DNA of 64,000 nucleotides from Prorocentrum cordatum (taxonomy: Eukaryota; Sar; Dinophyceae; Prorocentrales; Prorocentraceae), in assembly GCA_963575745.1 (NCBI GenBank), contig CAUYUJ010008558.1:138501-202500 (forward strand). The letters are read 5' to 3'. The stretch's first letter is position 1, and every line of letters starts with the position of its first letter. Under the pieces are notes generated by a model, which worked only from the letters and a program-made list of their open reading frames with translations, made no database searches and was not told the DNA's origin. Position numbers and translations under genes: made by a program. This document shows, one piece after another, positions 33,991-44,170 of the stretch.

Positions 33991-34112
33991 GGACCCGCGG
34001 CGGCGGGGCGTCAGGAGGCGCGATGCATCGCCGCGGGAAGCGGCGCCCTTTTATTTGCAGGGCGGGCAGGGTTGCATCTGACTGCCATATCGTCAGACTC
34101 CTCAGGCAGTAA
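33800..34112 (+). pseudogene. Protein-like frame, unknown
   Basis: Frame 3 reads GVFYARVGAEVDVLEVAQDI, then RGADQQRELLEKLAAPAGFT, a helical-looking soluble segment, ending at TAA 34110-34112. It overlaps the previous region in another phase. Confidence 0.3.
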
Positions 34113-34124
34113 AGCGTCGGCACC

Positions 34125-35111
34125 ATGGCAATCGCAGGGTTCGCCTCCGCCGTGGCCACCCAGCAGATGGGGGACATCAAAGCTGGCCTGATGAGAATGG
34201 ACCCGCAGTGGAAGAATTCTTTTAGTCAGTCATCGCCCGAGGCATCGCAGGCCCGGGCGAACGTCGCGACATCCATGGCCATGAAGCCCGCCAGATTCAT
34301 TGCTGTAGAGGTCGGCGACTCCGCGGCGGTGGAGTTTCTCGCGAAGGCCCGCCCCCGGGCCCAGGTGAGAGATGTCGCCCCTGTGCAGTATGCCGCTGAG
34401 AATGGCCGCGTCATTTCCCCGGCAACGTTCGTCGCGGGGCCCAGCGGCAACGCGAAGACCCTTGACGATCCTGCCGACGCCCGCGGTAGTGCTGACGCGG
34501 CACTGGCGACGAGCTTCCCTGACTTCGGGGCGATGCGCCGCCGCGTTGCCACGGCGCTGGCGCAGCGGCCGCGCGACGACGAGGGCGGGGGCAAACTGCG
34601 CAACTGGCCGATTCCAGCATCTTTTTCGGTTCAAAGGGCGGCCGCCGCGCGGAGCGGGCTGCGCAGCGCCGAGAGAAAGGGCGAGACGAGCGCGCCCAGA
34701 AGGGGGGGGGCGTCGCTGGCACGGAACCCGCCAGGCGCGGTTCTTGAAGTGGAGGTGGGAGGTTAGGCGCCCGCGGTGGCGGGGCCCTAGCCGCCTTCCG
34801 CGGTGGCGGGGCGCGCGGATGCGCGCGCCGTCGCTGCGCTTCGCGGAGGAAAAGACGCAGGGGGGGAGGGGAGAGGAGGGGGATATGTTGCGGGGGCAGA
34901 GTTGGGGGCGGAGGCAGAGGAGGAAGAAGAGGGGGAAGAGGAGGGACAGAGGAATCTGGCGATGATCCCGATGATGATCATCATGCTGATCATCATGCTG
35001 GCGATGGGCATCATCACGATGGTGGTAATCATGGTGCGCGCCATGATGATCAGGATGCGAATCATCAGCATCGTGGTCGTGCTGATGTTGATGCTGACGT
35101 GGATTAGATAG
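34125..35111 (+). pseudogene. Protein-like frame with two in-frame TAGs, unknown
   Basis: From ATG 34125 the frame reads MAIAGFASAVATQQMGDIKA, then LMRMDPQWKNSFSQSSPEAS and RFIAVEVGDSAAVEFLAKAR. It meets TAG at 34764 and 34788 and stays open to TAG 35109-35111, ending in a hydrophobic Met/Ile-rich tail over GAT/ATC repeats (34950-35105). Two GC hairpins (34771, 34798) between and after the TAGs are read PAVAG and SAVAG. The first ~130 residues look like a real protein. The tail is probably microsatellite noise. Confidence 0.35.
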
Positions 35112-35872
35112 GTCATCTTCCTCCTCCCCTAAGCCCTCCATTTCTCCCCGTCCTCCTGCTCTTCCTTCTCATCTTCGTTTTCTTATCCTGCAGCTTTTCT
35201 GCCCAATTGAGGTTGACTGGGGCCCGCCAGGCCTCCTGGAGGCCGCCCGGAAGACAGCTGCGCTGGCGGCGCCCCGCCCCGCCTGCGAGGAGGGCGAAAT
35301 CACTGGCGAGACTTTTCCCGCGACTGGCGCGCGGTCGGAGCATTGCCGCGACAGCCCTGGGGTCGCGACGCGGGGGCCCATGCGGCCGACCCACCCAGCC
35401 CTGTTTCCGAGAAGCCCCGACGCTTCCACGCCATGAGGGCCAGCCGCCCTGGAACTGTCGCTTCCGAGGTTGTAGCCGCGCGCGTGGCCCCCCCGCGCCT
35501 GGCCCGATGGGCCGCGCGGTGGCGCGCCAGAGGTCCAGCCCCCCCCCGACGGGGCCCCCGCCGAAGGGGCGGGCGCGACCCCCGCGCAGTGCCGACGATA
35601 TGGCAGGAGCCCGCAAGTCCCCCCAGGCATGTTTGCGCCAGCTGTGCAAGCTTTGCCAGAGTTCGCCCCCTGAGGGAGGGCCCCCGCGTTGCGCGGCCAT
35701 TCGGTTCAAGCGAGCTCGCGCTGGCACCCCCCCTTGTCACCGTGGCGGCGCCCCCTGCGCCGGCCGCGGTGGTGGCGCCAGATGGGCCAGGAGTCGCGGC
35801 GGCGGCGTCGCGGGCTAACCTGGGCGCGTTGCAGGTTACTCAGCCTTTCAAGCTCAGTAGCATCGCTCTGAC
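35112..35872. other. GC-rich region with competing frames on both strands
   Basis: The minus frame 35727-35113 has VNLNWAEKLQDKKTKMRRKS near its end. The plus frames have DDMAGARKSPQACLRQLCKL (~35600) and NLGALQVTQPFKLSSIALTW (~35820). I cannot choose a strand. Confidence 0.25.
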
Positions 35873-36622
35873 ATGGCTCGTGGGGCCCCCGCGAAGACCT
35901 TCCTGGGTTCCCGCGCACGAGGCGCGTCGACCTCGCAGACGTGGGCCCCGTGGACATAGGCGCGCTCAACCGTGCCGCGGAACGGCATGCAAGTCCAAGC
36001 GCGACGACTGGCGGCCATGGTCATGGCGCCAAATGCTGGCAGCCATGAAGCGCGACGTGAAGGATCGCGTTTTGGAGCCGATCCCGCGGCGGGCGCGAGG
36101 CGGATCGCGCGCGAGCCCGCGCGGGGCGCGCGCGACCAGGAGCGCCGGCGCGCTGCTCGCCGCGCGGGGCGGTCATTCGCAGCAGATGCGACCGTTCCAT
36201 CGCGGGACTTTCACTTCTATCGCGCGGATGACGTCGCCACTCGGCCCCGCGCCGCCCCGGCGAACAGCAAAATGGAAGTTGCCGCCCCCGGCGCAGACCG
36301 CGTCTCGCCCAGCCATCCAGCGACGGGGAGAGGCGCGCCAGACAGCCAAGGCGCGTGCAGGAGGAAAACTGCCGAGAACTATGAGCGATCGCCTCCGCCC
36401 GCGGTGGCGGAGCAGGCCGTCGCCGAGGGCGCGCGGTAGCGGAGTCAGGCAATGCTCAGAGAGATGCCCCCGTTCAGTCAGCCGCCCCCGCTCGGGCCGA
36501 CGCGCCCAGGCCGTCGCGGCGCGACGTGGCGGGAGGGGCAAGCCGGCGCACTGGCACAGTGGAAACGAAGCAGGCCGATAGCGAGGCGACGCAGGCGCCC
36601 GCCACGGGGAACGCCGGGGTGA
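35873..36622 (+). pseudogene. Arg/Ala-rich protein-like frame with two in-frame TAGs
   Basis: ATG 35873 to TGA 36620-36622 in one frame with TAG at 35957 and 36437 only. The middle reads MQVQARRLAAMVMAPNAGSH, PSRDFHFYRADDVATRPRAA and KTAENYERSPPPAVAEQAVA. The GC hairpin at 36399-36410 encodes PAVAE. The segment after the second TAG (RSQAMLREMPPFSQPPPLGP) remains plausible. No family recognised. Confidence 0.3.
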
Positions 36623-36960
36623 AGCGCGGCCACGGGTGGTGGGATCGCGCCGACGATGGGCGGGGCAACAACAGCGGTGGCGACGCATCCGCGGCAGCGG
36701 GGTCCTCGGCGCCGAACGGTGCCAGCAGCTCTTCGGCGCGGGCCGCGCCCGCGCGGGATGGGCGGCGGCGGCGCGGCGGGCGGCGGCGAATCGGCGGCGC
36801 CGTCGCCTCCGCTGCCTCGACTCGCGGTCGTCGGGCGGCGGGGTTCCAGGCGCGCTCGCGGCGGCGAGGCTGGGCGGAGAACGCGCTGGCGGGGCGGGGT
36901 CAGCGAGCGCTTCCCGGCGCGACAGCATCCGTCCTCATCGCGTTGTTCTCTGTCGCGCCT
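36526..36960 (+). pseudogene. Protein-like frame, unknown
   Basis: Frame 1: TGTVETKQADSEATQAPATG, GHGWWDRADDGRGNNSGGDA, then SAAAGSSAPNGASSSS over the hairpin at 36689-36700. The Ser/Gly/Asn composition suggests a disordered protein. Downstream it enters a poly-C/Pro tract. Confidence 0.3.
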
Positions 36961-37165
36961 GCGCCCCCCCGCCCCCCGCCCCCTGCTCTCGCCCCCCCCC
37001 TTCCCGCGCGCCCCCCCCCCTCCCCCATCCGCAATAAAGAATTCACTCTCGCCCTCGTGCTCTTCATCTCCCCCACCAGTGGTCTTCTGTTCCGGGCTCG
37101 TCGGCCCTCGCTTTCTGGCTCCTCCGCTCCGCCCGTCCCCTCATCCTCTGGTCCAGTGCCCCAAT

Positions 37166-37324
37166 GGCAACTTTCGGCTGCCGAAGGTGGCCATGCCTCC
37201 CCACTGACAACCTTCGGCTGCTGAAAGGACGTCGCGCCCCCCCCCCCCCCCCCCCCGGCAACCTTCGGCCGCCGAAAGTTGTCGCGCCCCTCCCCCTGAC
37301 AACCTTCGGCTGCCGAAGGTTGTC
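37166..37324. repeat. Cluster of four 27-28-bp palindromes
   Basis: Copies at 37166-37192, 37206-37233, 37257-37283 and 37298-37324. The last is perfect: GACAACCTTCGGC-T-GCCGAAGGTTGTC arms of 13 bp. The others differ by 2-4 changes that mostly keep pairing at the core CTTCGGC/GCCGAAG. Start spacing is 40, 51 and 41 bp. A poly-C run separates copies 2 and 3. Confidence 0.9.
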
Positions 37325-37441
37325 AGTGGTCGCCAGGGCGGGGGCGCGGCGCGCCGTCGTTCGCCCCCGCCGCTTCTTCGGCTCGAGCGTAATCCGCGGT
37401 GGCGGGCGGCGCGCGCGTAGCTTCGCGGTTGCGAAGCTTGT

Positions 37442-38044
37442 TTGCAGAGCGTCGCGGTAGCTGTCGGACCTTCAGAACTGCTTGGCGTCGACGTGACTGC
37501 GCTCGGGCCCCTGCAGTCTAAATTTGGCAAGATTCACCCGCGCGGGGGGCTGCCATCGAAGGCTTCGCCGACGACTACGAAGGTTGTGCGCGCGAAGGAA
37601 GGGCAGGATCAGACACTCGTGAAACTCGCATTGTCTGAGGCGTGGTTGGCGCAGCCCGCGACTGGCCAGACGAAGCGCCGGGGGAGTTCGCGCGGCCGCG
37701 CCCTCTCCTTGTGGAATTTGCGCAGCTTCGCGCAAAAGTGCGGCGGCAGCGGGCTGTCCGCGGTAGCGGGGCAGGGGGGCGATTCTGATCCGATGGCTGC
37801 GGTCGAACGGGCCGACGGGGGCAGCCCGCCGAACGCCGAGAGGCCAGGCAGCGGTGTCAAGCGCGCCCGCTATCACAGGAACCACTGCAAGAAGACAGTC
37901 GCCACGGTCAAGATGCCAGCGCGTTGCCCCGATGAGGGCCCGAACTGCGCAGCGTTCCGAATGGTCAAGATGTGCATCGAGGGTCGCGGGCAGCTCCGGC
38001 TCGCCGCGGACGATGCGGGGCGGGCGGTTCAGCGCCTGCGCTGA
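37442..38044 (+). CDS. 200-codon unknown protein with Cys/His-rich tail
   Basis: Open from a TTG at 37442 to TGA 38042-38044 with no stop or shift, so one of the best frames in the GC-rich block. It reads GVDVTALGPLQSKFGKIHPR, then AKEGQDQTLVKLALSEAWLA, LSAVAGQ over the hairpin at 37758-37769, and a tail with HRNHCKKTVATVKMPARCPD and NCAAFRMVKMC. The Cys/His spacing is suggestive of metal binding but fits no finger I know. There is no ATG near the 5' end (the first in-frame Met is at ~37792), so the start may lie in an upstream exon. Confidence 0.4.
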   Translation: MQSVAVAVGPSELLGVDVTALGPLQSKFGKIHPRGGLPSKASPTTTKVVRAKEGQDQTLVKLALSEAWLAQPATGQTKRRGSSRGRALSLWNLRSFAQKCGGSGLSAVAGQGGDSDPMAAVERADGGSPPNAERPGSGVKRARYHRNHCKKTVATVKMPARCPDEGPNCAAFRMVKMCIEGRGQLRLAADDAGRAVQRLR

Positions 38045-38118
38045 CAGAATCAGCCGGCGGGGGCGCCGCTCATTATTGCGGATTCGGGTGGGCCAGGTAG
38101 CGTTTAAATGGAGAAGCC

Positions 38119-38560
38119 ATGGCGACGGTGATCCCAGACCAAGGCAATGGCGACGGTGGGATCTCCAGGGGGGGCAGCACTCGCGGTTGCCAGTGCGCGC
38201 TGGGGGCGATGGGGCTGCCGAGCGGAGCGCGTTTTCAAGCCAGCTCGGCAGTGGATTTGCCTTTCAGAGGCCGCGGCAGCCGACCTGCCGCCGTTGCGCG
38301 CGGGAGAAATGACGCGCCCTCCTCCTTGAGTCTGGGCTTCCTTTTCCTTCTCCTCCTCCTTCTCCCCCCCCCCCCCCCCCCCCACACGCCCGCCCCCGCC
38401 CTCCCGCCCCCCCCTCCCCCCCCTCGCCCCCCCCTCGTCCACCCCTGTCGTCGCCCTCGCCCCCCCGCTTTCATCGCGCGCTTTCGCCCCCCCCCCCCCG
38501 CGCCCCCCGGACCGTTCGCGCGTTTTCGGTTCGAGAGCTCCCGCCGCATCCGCGCTACTC
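38119..38560 (+). pseudogene. Short protein-like start running into a poly-C tract
   Basis: ATG 38119 gives MATVIPDQGNGDGGISRGGS and continues ~70 codons before the C/T-rich tract at 38335-38510 turns it into Leu/Pro. Function unknown. Confidence 0.2.
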
Positions 38561-39008
38561 GCGGCGGCGGGGCGCGCCGCGGAACGCGCTCGCGCCCGAC
38601 GCGCTTGGCCAGCCGACCGCTGGCGCGCCAGCGAAACGCGCGCAGGAGTTCAAGGTGGTCGACGAAACCGGGAAGGAGATCCGCGCGAAATGGACGCTCA
38701 AACCTTCAACCCCCGCGCAGCGCCCAAGCGGGGCGCGCGGCTGGGCTTCAATTGCGCGGCCAGGGTCAACGGGGTGGGCGGGCGGTGGGCGTTTGCGCGC
38801 GCGCCCCCGTTCCCCGCCCGCGGCCAAGTGCCCGGCGTCTGAATGTGGGTCGCTGCGCCCGCCCCGCAACGTTCGATTAGTTGTCGGCGAAGCGTCTGTG
38901 CCCGAGTCGGGCCACGATGCGGCCGCAGCGTCCGCCTCCGAGGCCCCGGCGTCTGAGGCCCCAGCGCCCGTCCGCGGTCGCGGGGTTTCCTTCCGAAGCG
39001 GTTGTTAG
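38561..39008 (+). pseudogene. Protein-like frame, unknown
   Basis: Frame 3 reads RAQEFKVVDETGKEIRAKWT near 38640-38700 and ends with VVGEASVPESGHDAAAASAS before TAG 39006-39008. A variant hairpin (TCGCGGCGGCGG, 38560) lies at its left edge. Confidence 0.3.
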
Positions 39009-39208
39009 CCCAGAGCCACGCAGCGCGCCGCGGCGTCGCCGCCGGCGCCTGCAGCGCCGAGCGCGCCCGCTGCGCCGGCGCCGCCACCGCCCGCGGCAGT
39101 CGCTGCAGCAGAGGCACCAGAGCCTTCCCAAACAGTCGACGAGTCGCGCGCAGTCGCGCCTGCCCCGGGGCCGCCGCCCGAGCTCGCGGCGCTGCAGGCG
39201 AGCTGGCC

Positions 39209-39643
39209 ATGGTCGCGACGGACATTTCAGCGGCGGCCCCTGCGTCGCCGCCCGCCGCGAGCCCCATGTCGGCAGAAGTCGTCGCGCCGCCTGCCCGGGC
39301 CGCGCTGCCGCCCATTGCGCGCGCCGCGCCTGCCCCGCCAGCGGCGGAGGCGATCGGCGCATCGGCGTTGGCCGCAGATGGCGCCCTCGCTGCCCAGGAG
39401 GGAACGCGGGTTCCCAAACCAATTATCGGGTCGCAAGCCCCCCGCTGGGCCGCGGCGGCGCGCGCGAGGGAAGCTCGGCAGACACAGCGCGCGCGAGCGA
39501 GCCCGCTTGTTCTGCGCGAGGTATCTCCCCCACCCCCTGCACCTCGTGACAACGGTGGCAGATGGGGGCTGCGGCCTCGACGCGACGCGTCTCAGGCTCG
39601 ACTGGGATCGCAGCACAGTGGATCGGAAAGCTCCGCGTTGTGA
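39209..39643 (+). pseudogene. Ala/Pro-rich protein-like frame
   Basis: From MVATDISAAAPASPPAASPM (ATG ~39209) to TGA 39641-39643. Ends SQARLGSQHSGSESSAL. Low complexity but with regular hydrophobic spacing. The minus strand is also open here for 284 codons, so strand is uncertain. Confidence 0.25.
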
Positions 39644-40134
39644 GTTGCGCGCCTATACTCTGCAGCGCGCGGGCAATCGGGCCCTCGCAGCGACGTCGCG
39701 TCGCGCGTGGGGGTCGCGCAGCATTTGGGGCTCCGCGATTTAGATGCGGCGGGCGCAGCGTTAGTCGCGGCGCCCCCCCCCAGGGGCAGAACCGCGGCTG
39801 CGGCGGCGCAGCCGCCGCCCTTGGCGAGGGGCAGGGCCCAGAAGGGAGGCGCTTCAGTGAAGGCGCGGCGCAGGCCGCGAGGTGGAAATGTGGCCCGCGC
39901 AAAGCGGGGCGGGAGATCGCTGTCGACGCGCTCGAGCGCCTGCCCGATGCTTGCGCGAAAGCTACGGTGGAGGAATGCAGGGGCCGAGACTCTGCGAGAG
40001 GGGGCGGCAGGTCGGCCTGCGACGCGGTTTCTGTCAAGCCGCGACGCGCCCGCGCGGGCGAAGCGCCAGGGCGCGAAATGCCTCCTTGCTCGGGCAGCGG
40101 AGAACCGAGGTCCACTGGGCGAGAAGACGAATGA
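39562..40134 (+). CDS. 190-codon unknown protein
   Basis: Complete frame from ATG 39562 (MGAAASTRRVSGSTGIAAQW) to TGA 40132-40134. The second half is the most protein-like: KAGREIAVDALERLPDACAK, ATVEECRGRDSARGGGRSAC. Basic, with scattered Cys. No family recognised. It overlaps the end of the preceding Ala/Pro frame in another phase. Confidence 0.35.
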   Translation: MGAAASTRRVSGSTGIAAQWIGKLRVVSCAPILCSARAIGPSQRRRVARGGRAAFGAPRFRCGGRSVSRGAPPQGQNRGCGGAAAALGEGQGPEGRRFSEGAAQAARWKCGPRKAGREIAVDALERLPDACAKATVEECRGRDSARGGGRSACDAVSVKPRRARAGEAPGREMPPCSGSGEPRSTGREDE

Positions 40135-40299
40135 TTTAGTGAAGTGTGGAAAGTTTCAGCGCGGCACGTTCGCCCTCCTCTCGAGACCGCGCCCCGCCCT
40201 TGAAATGGCAACTGGTGTCAACAAGAGGGGAATCACTTCGTGACCATTCTGAGATTATGCCAGCGCGCCGCGAGCGTTTCTCCGTGAACCGCGGCAGCG

Positions 40300-40776
40300 G
40301 TGGGGGCCGCAGACGAGAATGATGACCTCGCGGCAGGGGGGGGCGCCGGCGACTCTGCGGTAGCGACGCCGAAGAGGCCGCCCCGAGAAGACGCCTTGCC
40401 GGCCGGGCGTTCGCTGGAGCAGCGCAGCGACCGTGCGGTTCGCGCGCATCAGCGACGCAGAGCGCGGGGCGCTGGCAGACGCAGGTCTCGCCAAGCCTGG
40501 CGGGGGGAATTGGCCGAATGGTGCGTCGCCATGCGCCGCAGCGTGGACGTTGCGACCCCGCGCCGTCTCCCAGAGGGGCGCCTGCTGATGCGAGCGGCTC
40601 ACGAACCGCAAGATCATTGCGCGTCTTGTGCGAAGAAGGGCAAGGGGCCAGAGACAGTGAAAATAATCGGTGAGTTGCTGCGCGGCTGGATGGCGGCGCG
40701 CGCTGATATCCTCGGCCAAGAAACTCCGTCCCGCCAAGCTGGGTCTCGACATGTTCTAGATTCTAAGTACCGGTAG
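40300..40776 (+). pseudogene. Protein-like frame, unknown
   Basis: Begins just after the hairpin at 40289-40300. Contains GELAEWCVAMRRSVDVATPR, HCASCAKKGKGPETVKIIGE and LLRGWMAARADILGQETPSR, ending at TAG 40774-40776. CASC with a basic follow-up hints at, but does not prove, a metal site. No ATG is clearly preferred. Confidence 0.35.
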
Positions 40777-40789
40777 CCAATTTCCAGAA

Positions 40790-42330
40790 GCTGGCCCGGT
40801 TTCTTAACGCTGGCATCTTCCCGATCACCCCCCGCGTCTTCTGGGTCCCCCCCTCGGATCTTCATCGAGGCCCTCTTCTTGACCCCCCCCTGGATCTCCT
40901 CCCCGACCACCCCCCCGCACCCCCGCCAGATCCCCCCCCCCGATCTTCCCTGGATCTACTTCCAGATCTTCCTCCGGGCCATCCCTTGATTCCCCTCCGG
41001 GTCTTTCCGGGATCATCTTGGATCACCCCCAGATATTCTTCTAGACTTCTGCCGAATGTTATCCGGATTTGTGCTAGATATGTTTCCAGATCTTCCTAGT
41101 TCATCTGCCTGGATCACCCCAGATCTCCGCCGGGATCCCCCCCCCGGATCTTCGCCCAGATCCCCCGCCGGACCCCCCCCTTAGATCTCCCCGCGGGTCC
41201 TCTCCCTCCTTCTCCTGTCTCCCTTCCCATTCCTCCTTCCACTTCCTCCTCGCGTCGCCCCCCGCGTCTTCCTCTGGGCGCCCGGATCGTCGCCCGCGTC
41301 TCCTCCCAGAGCTGCCCGCAGGTGTTCCGCCCAATCCTGCTCCAGATATTCCCCCAATCTATGTTCCGATATGTTTTTCCTTATCTCCAACGGATCTTCC
41401 TGCGTGCATTTTTTGATATTGCCCCAGATCTTCGCCCAGATCTCCACCCAGATCTTCGCCGAGATCCCCCCCCGTATCCCCCCCAGATCTCTCTCCGGAT
41501 TCCCCCCTGAAGCTGCGGCAGACCATCTCCACATCCCCCCCCCCGCCCCAGACCTGCGCCCGCACCCCCCCCCGAGCTCCCCCCCCAGGTCACTCGCCAG
41601 ATTTCCCCGCCAGGTCCCCCCCCCAGATCTGCCCGCAGATCTTCGCCCAGATATCCCTCAGATCTTCGCCCTGATATTTCCCAAGATCTCCTCCAGATCC
41701 CTCGCCAGATGTCTCTCCAGATTCCCCCCCGATCATCTCCGGATCTCCCCCCAGATATTCAGCCATATCTTCGCCCAGATCTCCCTCGAGATCCCCCCCA
41801 GATACACCTCCAGATCTTCCCCCAGATCTCCCCCCAGATCTCTCCCAGATCTCCTCCCCTCAGATTATCGCCCTGATCTCACCCGAGATCTTTCCCCCGG
41901 AAATTCCTTCATATTTGTCTCTAAATATTCCACCGGAATTTTTCCTTCGATCTCCTCCAGATCCCCCCAGATATCCGCGCATTTCCTCCCTGGGATCCTT
42001 CCTCTAGACCCCCCCCCAGATCCTCTTCCGGATCTCCCTTAAGGTCTTGCCCCAGGTCTTCTCCAGGTCCCCCCCTAGATCTTCGCCCGGATCTTCGCCC
42101 AGATCTTCGCCCGGGTCTTCCTCGAGATTTCCCCTCTAGATATTCCCTGGATCTTCCGCCGGATGTCTCTCCAGATCCCACCCCAGATCCCACCTCGGAT
42201 TTGCCCCGCGTTTTCATTCAGATTTTCACCCAGATATTCGCCGGGGCCTTCCTCGAAGTCTCTCCCCCGCTGTAGACATTCCCCGGATATTTCTCCAGAT
42301 ATCCGATCCCCCGCCGCTTCTTTCTTCGCG
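40790..42330. repeat. Degenerate AGATCT-rich array (~1.5 kb)
   Basis: Loose units of CCCCAGATCTTCGCCCAGAT and CCAGATCTCCCCC, ~12-15-bp spacing, with many AGATC(T/C) hexamers. Frames on both strands (223 plus, 123 minus codons) reflect the repeat. Confidence 0.85.
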
Positions 42331-42574
42331 CGCCCCCGCGCGCCGCGCTTCGCGCGTTGCCGCGGGGGCCCCCCCGCCCCGCCATCAGCATCATCACCGG
42401 CGCAATTCCCATCGAAGCCACCAGCGCCGGCGCCGCGCTGCGCCAAGGAACTGCGCGCTGCAAAGTTGGCTCTCGCGAGAGGACACTCAGCGAAGCTGGA
42501 TCTCAGTTCCTAACTTAGCATATGAGTTCAGAGCGCAAGGGGGCTCTTCGCGGAGGCCGAACCGCGAGTTCAAG

Positions 42575-43353
42575 GTGCCGCGCGCGGCCTCGGCGGAGCG
42601 GATGTCGATTTTTCGGGTCGCGGCGGCGGCCCCGCGCAAGATGATCGCGCCGCCCGTCGGGCGCGACCCGCGCGCGTGGAACGTCGGCCAAAGCCCGTTC
42701 CACCTGGGCGGGGCAGGGGGCGTCGAGCGCGAAGCGGCCGCCGTCGGGGGCGCGCCTACTGCCCCCTCGGTCGAGAGCCACGCGGCGACGAAGACGCGGT
42801 GGGGCGCGAATTGGGTTACAGATTCTCGCAGGGGAAAATTTTCGAACGAGCGCCAGGTCGCGAAAATATGCTAAAGGCAGAAGGTAAACTGTTAGGGCGC
42901 AAATTGAAAGCGCGCGTGGAATCGAAGCAGTTGCCTGACGCGCTCGCCGCGGCGACGGGGCCGAGCGGTTCGTGCAGAGAGCGCGGCGTCTTGAATTGCG
43001 TTGGTTCCGCCGCGTCCCGCAGTGGCCCCTCCGCTGGGCCCCCGCCCCCCGCCCCCCCCTCCGCGCCCCCCCCCCCGCAGCTTCAGGTGCTGCCCTCCCC
43101 GGGGGCCCTCGCCAATGGCGCCCCTTCCCTCCTCCGCGGCCCTCCCCCGCGGCCCTCTTCCACGGCCCGCCTCCTCCTCTCATTGCTTAACGCCGCCAGG
43201 TGCTTCCGCAAGGGGCTCGCGGATCTCCTGGGCGAGCGGCCGCTGCCGCGGGGCCCCCGCAGACGGCGGGAGTTGTTCCTGTTGGATGCGCGCGCGCCGG
43301 GGCCACCGATAACGCGTGACGCTTGCGTTGGAGTCGCGGGCGCATCTTCTTGA
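42575..43353 (+). pseudogene. Protein-like gene across two frames, unknown
   Basis: Frame 2 (42575-42874): AASAERMSIFRVAAAAPRKM, GGVEREAAAVGGAPTAPSVE. Frame 1 (from ~42780): GYRFSQGKIFERAPGRENML, KAEGKLLGRKLKARVESKQL, PDALAAATG, then Pro-rich over a poly-C tract, ending at TGA 43351-43353. The switch near 42800 is an indel or an undetected intron. A reversed hairpin (CCGCTGCCGCGG, 43240-43251) lies in the tail. Confidence 0.35.
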
Positions 43354-43399
43354 CTCGCGGCGGCGGGGCTTCCGCAATCTGCCAAACCCATGACACCGA

Positions 43400-44170
43400 C
43401 CTCCACTTGCGCGTCCGCGGGAGATTCATGAAACTGCAAACGGCGAGAATCCCAGAGGAAGTGCGATGCACTGGCGGTGGAATGGCGGACCTGTCGAAAC
43501 AGGTGAACAATGACATCGCGGCGCAGACCATGTCCGACACGGCGATCCATTTACAGGCACGGAGAGGGCGATAACTCACGGGCGCGACGGTCGCCTTGGA
43601 CGGCCCCGAAGATGATATGATGCGCAGAGAGGCAAAAGATGTGTGATAAGTGTGGCGCGCGAAGCCGCACTAACTCCGCGGTGGAGGACGCGTCGGAGAA
43701 GCGCGCTGCTGGCCCTTGTCCTGGACGTGCCAGGCAGCGCAGCCACTCGCCGCGCCGCGCCCTAGAATGGGCCATCTCGATGAGCTGGACATACGCCATG
43801 GGCCAAGAAGACGAAAGCACGCCCGACCCAGACAGAAGTTCTTGGGATACGGATGAGGCCCGAAGGGGAGAAGACGCGGAAGCGGGCGGGGACGACGACG
43901 ACGACTGTCTCGGCGACGGGAGTTCGACCCCGGAGACTGGGCGCATCCAGAGGAAGCGCTGCGCACGCATGAGACGGGTGAAGTTGGTCCGAAAAGCCGC
44001 GGTGACGGTGGCGTGCAAGAAGAAGCCCTGCTATCTGCGGAATTGGCAGACCAGCAGATGGAGCGCGTCATCCAGGAGTCGTCCGGGATGAGGGTCTCTA
44101 CGCGAAGTCCTAGAGATCTTCAACAATATGCACCGCCAGGTTGGTGCTAGTTCGGCAGGAACTGTGGCGA
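43400..44170 (+). pseudogene. Protein-like frames, acidic and Cys-containing
   Basis: 43428-43574 reads KLQTARIPEEVRCTGGGMAD then LSKQVNNDIAAQTMSDTAIH. 43639-44030 starts MCDKCGARSRTNSAVEDASE and has an Asp/Glu stretch (RRGEDAEAGGDDDDDCLGDG). Reading then moves frame to GVQEEALLSAELADQQMERV, IQESSGMRVSTRSPRDLQQY, ending at TAG ~44149. At least one shift. No family recognised. Confidence 0.3.

Noticed and set aside
40790-42330. Coding sequence of 223 codons (plus) in the AGATCT array
   Set aside because: Residues follow the short repeat (Pro, Arg, Ile, Phe), and both strands are open.
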